Of a stretch of 64,000 bases of DNA, positions 59,444-64,000 are shown one piece after another. The DNA lies in contig NZ_SNWH01000014.1 of NCBI RefSeq assembly GCF_004361885.1, positions 1 to 64,000 on the forward strand, read 5' to 3'. Source of the DNA: Halomonas ventosae (lineage in GTDB: Bacteria > Pseudomonadota > Gammaproteobacteria > Pseudomonadales > Halomonadaceae). Every line of letters starts with the position of its first letter. Positions within the stretch are counted from its first letter, which is position 1. A program made the translations under genes and the position numbers. The notes below the pieces were generated by a model. It searched no databases and was not told the origin of the DNA. It saw only the letters and a program-made list of their open reading frames with translations.

Positions 59444-61738
59444 ATGCAGCAACCGCAGCAGCCCCCGGGGTTACCAGCGCTACGGGATATCGTCCTCGTC
59501 GGCGGCGGGCACACCCACGTCGGCGTGCTGAAGCGCTTCGCCATGAAGCCCGAGCCGGGCGTCAGGCTCACCCTGATCTGTCGCGACACCCATACCCCCT
59601 ACTCGGGCATGCTGCCGGGCTATGTCGCTGGACATTACACCTACGACGAGGTGCATATCGACCTGCGCCGGCTGGCCGAGTATGCCGGGGCACGCTTCTT
59701 CGGCGACGAAGCCGTCGGCATCGACCACGATGAGCGCAAGGTGTTCTGCCGCTCGCGTCCTCCGGTGCCCTACGACTGGCTGTCGATCAACATCGGCTCG
59801 ACGCCCTGCGTGGAAGCGGTCAACGGTGCCGGCGAACATGCCATCCCGGTCAAGCCGATTCACCGCTTCAACGACCGCTGGCAGACGCTGCTCGCGCGCA
59901 TCGAGGCGCACCCGGGCCAAACCCGCGTCGCGGTGGTCGGCGGCGGCGCCGGCGGGGCCGAGCTGCTGCTGGCCATGCAGTACCGGCTGAGCAGGGAGCT
60001 GGCCGCCCGGGGACGCAACCCGGCCGAGCTCTCCTTCGCCCTCTTCACCCGCAGCGAGCGGATCCTGCCGACCCACAATGCCCGGGTGCGCCGGCACTTC
60101 GAGGCCACGCTGCGCCGCCGGGGCGTCGAGGTGCATACCGCCACCGAGGTGGTCGCCGTCGAGGCAGGCCGCCTGCAGGCGGACGACGGCCGCTGGCACG
60201 GCGCCGACGAGATCGTCTGGGTGACCAACGCCGGCGGCGCCGGCTGGCTCAGGGACACCCGGCTCGAGCTGGATGACGACGGTTTCATCAAGGTCGGCGA
60301 CACCCTGCAGTCGCTCTCGGACCCGCGCATCTTCGCCGCCGGTGACATCGCCCACCAGGTCGACCACCCCCGCGAGAAGGCCGGGGTCTTCGCCGTGCGC
60401 CAGGGCCGCCCCCTGGCCGACAACCTGCGCGCCGCGGTGACCGGCCGCCCCTTGAGGCCCTACCACCCCCAGGCGAAATGGCTGGCCCTGATCAGCACCG
60501 GCGACCGCCACGCCGTGGCCTCCCGGGGCAGGCTGTGCCTGGCCGGCGACTGGGTATGGCGCTGGAAGGACAGCATCGACCGGCGCTTCATGGCCCGCTT
60601 CAACGAGCTGCCGCCGATGGAAGAAGGTGCCATGCCAGTGTCCCGGCCCAGCAAGGTGGTGCTGGACGAGGAGGAGCACGCCCAGGCGATCTCGGCTATC
60701 GCCATGCGCTGCGGCGGCTGCGGGGCCAAGGTGGGCGCCTCGGTGCTCTCCCGAGCCCTCTCGACCCTCGAGCCGGTGGCGCGCGAGGAGGTGCGAGTCG
60801 GCCTGCATGCCCCGGACGACGCCGCCGTGGTGCGGGTGCCACCGGGCAAGGACATGGTGCATAGCATCGACTTCTTTCGCGCCTTCATCGACGACCCCTA
60901 TGTGTTCGGCAGGGTCGCCGCCAACCACGCCCTGGGCGACATCTTCGCCATGGGTGCCGAGGCGCAGACCGCCACCGCCGTGGCCACGGTACCCCCGGGG
61001 CTCGAGGCCAAGGTGGAGGACACCGTCTACCAGATGATGTACGGCGCCGTGGAGGTGCTCAACCAGGCCGACTGCGCCCTCGTCGGCGGACACACCGGCG
61101 AGGGCAGCGAGCTGGCCCTGGGCTTTGCCGTCAATGGCCTGATCGATGCCGGCGGCGACAGCGCCCTGACGAAGGGCGGCCTGCGCCCCGGCCAGGCGCT
61201 GATCCTCACCAAGCCCATCGGCACCGGCACGCTGTTCGCCGCCCATGCGCGGCTCGGTGCCCGCGGGCGCTGGATCGATGCCGCCCTGGCCAGCATGTGC
61301 CAGTCCAGCCGCCAGGCGGCGAGCTGCCTGCGCGAGCACGGTGCCACCGCCTGCACCGACCTCACCGGCTTCGGCCTGCTGGGGCACCTGGTCGAGATGA
61401 CGCGCCCCTCGGGGGTGGATGCCGAGCTCGACCTGGCGGCCCTGCCGCTGCTCGAGGGGGCGGAGGAGACCGTGGCCGCCGGCATCCTGAGCTCCCTGCA
61501 GCCCGCCAACGTGCGACTGCGCCGGGCCATCCGCGACCCGGCGGCCTGGGTCGAGCACCCGCGCTACCCGCTGCTCTTCGACCCCCAGACCGCCGGGGGG
61601 CTGCTGGCCAGCGTGCCCGCCGAGCGCGCCGAGGCCTGCCTGGAAGCCCTGCATGCCCTGGGCTATGCCCGGGCCAGCGTCATCGGCCGGGTCCTCGACC
61701 CCGGCGAGGCGCTGGAGCCTATCCGGCTCACGGGATGA
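59444..61738 (+). CDS. selD: FAD/NAD(P) oxidoreductase-selenide, water dikinase (SelD) fusion
   Basis: A 764-residue fusion protein. Residues 1-380 are a pyridine nucleotide-disulfide oxidoreductase-like (NDH-2/FAD) domain: IVLVGGGHTHVGVLKRF at the N-terminus, VAVVGGGAGGAELLLAMQY near 165, and FAAGDIAHQ. Residues 395-764 are SelD, which makes selenophosphate from selenide and ATP. The catalytic Cys and Lys are in MRCGGCGAKVG, and DFFRAFIDDPYVFGRVAANHALGDIFAMGA follows. Cysteine, not selenocysteine, is at the active site. The start is uncertain (59444 or 59414). No selA, selB or tRNA-Sec is in the window. Confidence 0.87.
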   Translation: MQQPQQPPGLPALRDIVLVGGGHTHVGVLKRFAMKPEPGVRLTLICRDTHTPYSGMLPGYVAGHYTYDEVHIDLRRLAEYAGARFFGDEAVGIDHDERKVFCRSRPPVPYDWLSINIGSTPCVEAVNGAGEHAIPVKPIHRFNDRWQTLLARIEAHPGQTRVAVVGGGAGGAELLLAMQYRLSRELAARGRNPAELSFALFTRSERILPTHNARVRRHFEATLRRRGVEVHTATEVVAVEAGRLQADDGRWHGADEIVWVTNAGGAGWLRDTRLELDDDGFIKVGDTLQSLSDPRIFAAGDIAHQVDHPREKAGVFAVRQGRPLADNLRAAVTGRPLRPYHPQAKWLALISTGDRHAVASRGRLCLAGDWVWRWKDSIDRRFMARFNELPPMEEGAMPVSRPSKVVLDEEEHAQAISAIAMRCGGCGAKVGASVLSRALSTLEPVAREEVRVGLHAPDDAAVVRVPPGKDMVHSIDFFRAFIDDPYVFGRVAANHALGDIFAMGAEAQTATAVATVPPGLEAKVEDTVYQMMYGAVEVLNQADCALVGGHTGEGSELALGFAVNGLIDAGGDSALTKGGLRPGQALILTKPIGTGTLFAAHARLGARGRWIDAALASMCQSSRQAASCLREHGATACTDLTGFGLLGHLVEMTRPSGVDAELDLAALPLLEGAEETVAAGILSSLQPANVRLRRAIRDPAAWVEHPRYPLLFDPQTAGGLLASVPAERAEACLEALHALGYARASVIGRVLDPGEALEPIRLTG

Positions 61739-61770
61739 CGGTGAGGATGACCTGCCGAACGGCGGCATCA

Positions 61771-61866
61771 ACATGTTCACTCTGGACGTCCTGATCAACC
61801 TGACGGCGCCGGCTCATTTCCCCCTCGAGCGGGAGATTGAGGACGAGAAGGAAGTAGCGGCCTGAG
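61771..61866 (+). other. Possible gene-end remnant
   Basis: A short frame ending AHFPLEREIEDEKEVAA has an amphipathic C-terminal-like composition but no ribosome site or known family. It may be a gene fragment between selD and mazEF. Confidence 0.2.
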
Positions 61867-61899
61867 AGCGATCAAAACGCCCGTTTTCTGCACAAGCCT

Positions 61900-61940
61900 C
61901 ATGTTGCATGTAACGAAGAGGCACACTAGCATGTTACATG
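61900..61940. promoter_or_regulatory. Repeated CATGTTRCATG operators before mazE
   Basis: CATGTTGCATG (61900-61910) and CATGTTACATG (61930-61940) are two near-palindromic copies, 30 bases apart start to start; the second is a perfect 11-bp palindrome. CATGTAAC and GTTACATG also form an 8-bp inverted repeat between them. This is the expected arrangement for an autoregulated antitoxin-toxin operator. Confidence 0.55.
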
Positions 61941-61961
61941 ACACAGAGCGGAGGCATCGCC

Positions 61962-62195
61962 ATGGTGGCAACCAATGACGTGAAAAACCGGGTGAAGAAG
62001 CACCGTGCTGCCCTTCGTGCGGCCGGCCTGCGCCCGATCCAGATCTGGGTACCCGATACCCGACAACCCGGCTTTGCCGAAGAAGCCCGCCGCCAGTGCG
62101 CTGTCGTGGCGGCTGCCGACGCCGGGGATCGCGATCTGCAGGATTTCATGGACGCGGCACTCCTGGACCTGGACAACGACGAGGGTGACGCATGA
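61962..62195 (+). CDS. mazE: MazE-like antitoxin (DUF3018 type)
   Basis: A 77-residue antitoxin. It begins MVATNDVKNRVKKHRAALRAAGLRP, the DUF3018/MazE-like DNA-binding type, and has an acidic C-terminus that should wrap the toxin. The start at 61962 is preferred because CGGAGG lies upstream; ATG at 61938 has no site. It overlaps mazF by 4 bases (ATGA). Confidence 0.85.
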   Translation: MVATNDVKNRVKKHRAALRAAGLRPIQIWVPDTRQPGFAEEARRQCAVVAAADAGDRDLQDFMDAALLDLDNDEGDA

Positions 62196-62515
62196 GGCGC
62201 GGAGACCTGGTGGCCATTGCCCTGTCGGGTGACTTTGGGAAGCTTCGTCCCGCCCTCATCGTCCAGTCGGATCAGTTTGCCGGAACTGGCAGCGTAACGG
62301 TGCTGCTGCTATCCAGCACTCTGGTCGATGCGCCGCTGATCCGCCTCGATATTGAGCCCACCCCCGAGAATGGCTTGCAGCGACGCTCCCAGATCATGGT
62401 GGACAAGCCCATGACGGTGAAGCGAGAGAGAGTTGGGGAGGCCTTCGGCCACCTCGATGACAGCACCATGGTCGCCGTCAACAGAGCGCTGGCCGTCTTC
62501 CTGGGCTTTGCGTGA
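62192..62515 (+). CDS. mazF: MazF-like mRNA interferase toxin
   Basis: A 107-residue toxin of the PemK/MazF family, an endoribonuclease that cleaves specific mRNA sites. Landmarks are RRGDLVAIALSGDFGKLRPALIVQSD near the N-terminus and SQIMVDKPMTVKRERVG near residue 65, including the conserved basic residues. ATG overlaps the mazE stop. The pair forms an ordinary type II toxin-antitoxin operon. Confidence 0.9.
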   Translation: MRRGDLVAIALSGDFGKLRPALIVQSDQFAGTGSVTVLLLSSTLVDAPLIRLDIEPTPENGLQRRSQIMVDKPMTVKRERVGEAFGHLDDSTMVAVNRALAVFLGFA

Positions 62516-62654
62516 GCGAGACTCGCCCCATCCCGTATGACCCTCGCCTCAAGGCGCATGCCGTTTACGGGTGAAGTGCCTGCCTTTATGCGACAGGACG
62601 ACCTGGATCAGGCTGCATGAGCTAAACAGTTAACATCAATGAAAATCTGATTGC

Positions 62655-63736
62655 TAAGTGCCTAGGCAGAGTTTTTCGTGCATATTTCTGTCAAGGCTCT
62701 CATTCAGGATAAAAGCATGACAAGGCGCTTCGTATTGCCTCTCACGGAAGAGGAACAGCGAGATTTGACAGAAGCCCATCAGTACGGCGAGAAACGAGCC
62801 CTACGGCGGCGTGCTCACGCGATCTTGCTCAGCGAGCAAGGCTATACGATCGACCAGATCAGCGACATCCTGGACGTTCGACGAAACACCATCTCGATCT
62901 GGTTCAAAAAATGGGAAGCCTCCGGCCTTGGAGATCTCATCGATAAACCTCGCAGTGGCCGGGTTCCCATTCTGGATGAAGACGATCGAGAACGGCTGCA
63001 AGCGTTGGTTCAGGATCACCCTCATCAGATCCGAACCCTGCAGGCACGGCTGCAGGAAGAGACAGGAAAAACGTTCAGCTCGGACACATTGCGTCGGGCC
63101 TTGAAAAAAATCGGAATAGCTTCAAGCGCATTCGACACTCACTGAAAGGGCGGCGTGATGAAACGGATTTCCGTAACACTCAGGGACTTATGAAGGCGCT
63201 CCAAGAGAGGGAAGATCAGGGCGAGCATGAGCTCTACTACTTTGATGAGTCAGGGGTTTCACAGTCCTCATCGGTGCCCTATGCGTGGAGTCCTATCGGT
63301 CAACCCTGGGAGATCCCGGCCTATACTCACAGTCAACGGTTGAACGTCCTGGGATTCCTGAGTCGGCAGGGCAAGCTGGTCTACCATACGACGACCAAGT
63401 CGGTGACCACGGCGACCGTGATCTCCGCTTTCGATCAGTTCATTGCGCAGAAAGACCCGGATACCTTCGCCATCGTCATCCTGGATAACGCCAGCATGCA
63501 TCGCTCCCGTGCCTTTGCGCGAAAGCGGCTTGAGTGGCTGAATCATCGCCTTCACATCATCCACTTGTCAGCCTATTCGCCGGAGCTGAACCTGATCGAA
63601 ATCCTCTGGCGTCGCGTCAAGTACAGCTGGCTGCCACTGACCGCCTACGAGAGCTTTGCCACGCTATGCAGCGAGGTACACCGAGTGCTTGGTGGCTATG
63701 GCAACGAATATACGATTACATATGCATAAGCACTTA
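62655..63736 (+). mobile_element. IS630-family insertion sequence
   Basis: An element of about 1.08 kb bounded by TA at both ends (62655-62656 and 63735-63736), the expected IS630 target duplication. The ends are imperfect inverted repeats, TAAGTGCCTAGGCAGAG at the left against TAAGTGCTTATGCATAT at the right (complement), with 13 of 17 matches. It carries one transposase split by a -1 frameshift. It is inserted in the stop codon of the downstream dehydrogenase (see findings). Confidence 0.88.
62717..63729 (+). CDS. IS630-family transposase, two frames joined by -1 frameshift
   Basis: The first frame (62717-63145) encodes the helix-turn-helix half (starts MTRRFVLPLTEEEQ; includes IDQISDILDVRRNTISIWFKKWEASGLGDLIDKPRSGR). 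The second (to 63729) encodes the DDE catalytic half: YFDESG (first Asp), VILDNASMHRS (second Asp) and SAYSPELNLIEILWRRVK (Glu). The first frame runs through TTGAAAAAAATCGG at about 63101. A -1 shift on the run of seven A gives a continuous protein with the expected basic linker NRNSFKRIRHSLKGRRD. Start at MTRRF chosen; 62678 is possible. Confidence 0.85.
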
Positions 63737-64000
63737 TGTTGCAGGAATCAGCCCCTTGACAGGCTCATTGCGAATAAACCGTGCTACATTGGCTGCTGCT
63801 TTTTCAATACCCATCAGGAAGACGTTTTTGACCATGGCTGAGTTATGGGGAGAACCCAGCAGGTTGGGCAGTTCGAAAAACGGATAATGAATCTCGAACG
63901 TACCGTATCTAAACGGTTCTATCCACCAGGCATCAATGCCGGCGTAGAAATCCGGATGGGTTTTCAAATGGTTGAAAAGATCCTGTTCATTGATGACAGG
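63734..64000 (-). CDS. D-2-hydroxyacid dehydrogenase, 3' part (runs off the window)
   Basis: The C-terminal 88 residues of an NAD-dependent D-isomer-specific 2-hydroxyacid dehydrogenase. They include HPDFYAGIDAWW and FELPNLLGSPHNSAM, where the conserved His of the active site lies in SPHNS, then ANVARFIRNEPVKG. The frame is open to the right edge, so the N-terminal part and start are outside the window. The stop TAA at 63734-63736 uses the TA of the IS630 insertion. Confidence 0.85.
   Translation of the reverse strand, partial: PVINEQDLFNHLKTHPDFYAGIDAWWIEPFRYGTFEIHYPFFELPNLLGSPHNSAMVKNVFLMGIEKAAANVARFIRNEPVKGLIPAT

Noticed and set aside
59480-61798. 772-codon minus-strand frame over selD
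   Set aside because: Antisense shadow of a GC-rich gene; Gly/Ala/His-rich with no recognisable fold.

Overview
The window is about 64 kb of GC-rich DNA, densely packed with genes. It looks like the chromosome of a gammaproteobacterium close to Halomonas (Halomonadaceae). The evidence is inference from protein families: three separate TRAP transport systems, a TeaD-like stress protein beside one of them, an ilvY-ilvC divergent pair, an ilvIH-pssA neighbourhood, and GC-rich codon use throughout. No rRNA, tRNA, CRISPR array or prophage was seen. The main mobile DNA is one IS630-family element at the right end.

Layout. 1-6.0 kb: pssA, ilvC, ilvY and ilvIH (phospholipid head group and branched-chain amino acids). 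6.1-15.3 kb: a DUF2189 membrane protein, a TAXI-TRAP operon with its own universal stress protein, a macrodomain protein and a DctPQM TRAP operon. 15.5-18.5 kb: modABC molybdate uptake with an overlapping DUF192 gene. 19.1-24.5 kb: a glutathione S-transferase and the glycolate oxidase operon glcDEFG. 24.6-28.0 kb: a two-subunit molybdenum hydroxylase (IorAB-like) and a decayed aldo/keto reductase. 28.2-37.2 kb: a GNAT-nitrilase fusion, mtfA, and a cell-surface glycosylation cluster (GT2, LABN, two GT39, a TVP38-like protein and GT4). 37.4-39.5 kb: a tartrate/D-malate dehydrogenase and wrbA. 39.5-44.7 kb: DUF1338 dioxygenase, astE and an arginine-type ABC importer. 44.8-48.5 kb: corA, purKE and a MenA/UbiA-like prenyltransferase. 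48.6-54.0 kb: a second TAXI-TRAP operon containing DUF1850, then lhgO and a small HTH protein. 54.2-61.7 kb: a tetrathionate-reductase-like operon (Fe-S, NrfD and molybdopterin subunits) followed by a FAD-oxidoreductase/SelD fusion. 61.9-64.0 kb: mazEF, the IS630 element and the 3' end of a D-2-hydroxyacid dehydrogenase.

How the genes work together. Organic-acid uptake (three TRAP systems) sits beside 2-hydroxyacid oxidation (GlcDEF, LhgO, the tartrate/malate dehydrogenase and the D-2-hydroxyacid dehydrogenase). Molybdate uptake can feed two molybdopterin enzymes in the window: an aerobic hydroxylase and an anaerobic-type reductase that has a near-consensus FNR/Anr box upstream. AstE and the basic amino acid importer suggest arginine or ornithine catabolism.

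The most interesting points are the TtrBCA-like reductase next to the SelD fusion; the DUF1338-astE overlapping pair beside an arginine importer; the TAXI-DUF1850-TRAP operon downstream of lhgO; the IS630 insertion that lands in a stop codon and restores it; and the 16-bp tandem repeat at the end of the ABC binding-protein gene. Function calls rest on reading the proteins and motifs by eye; no database search was run.
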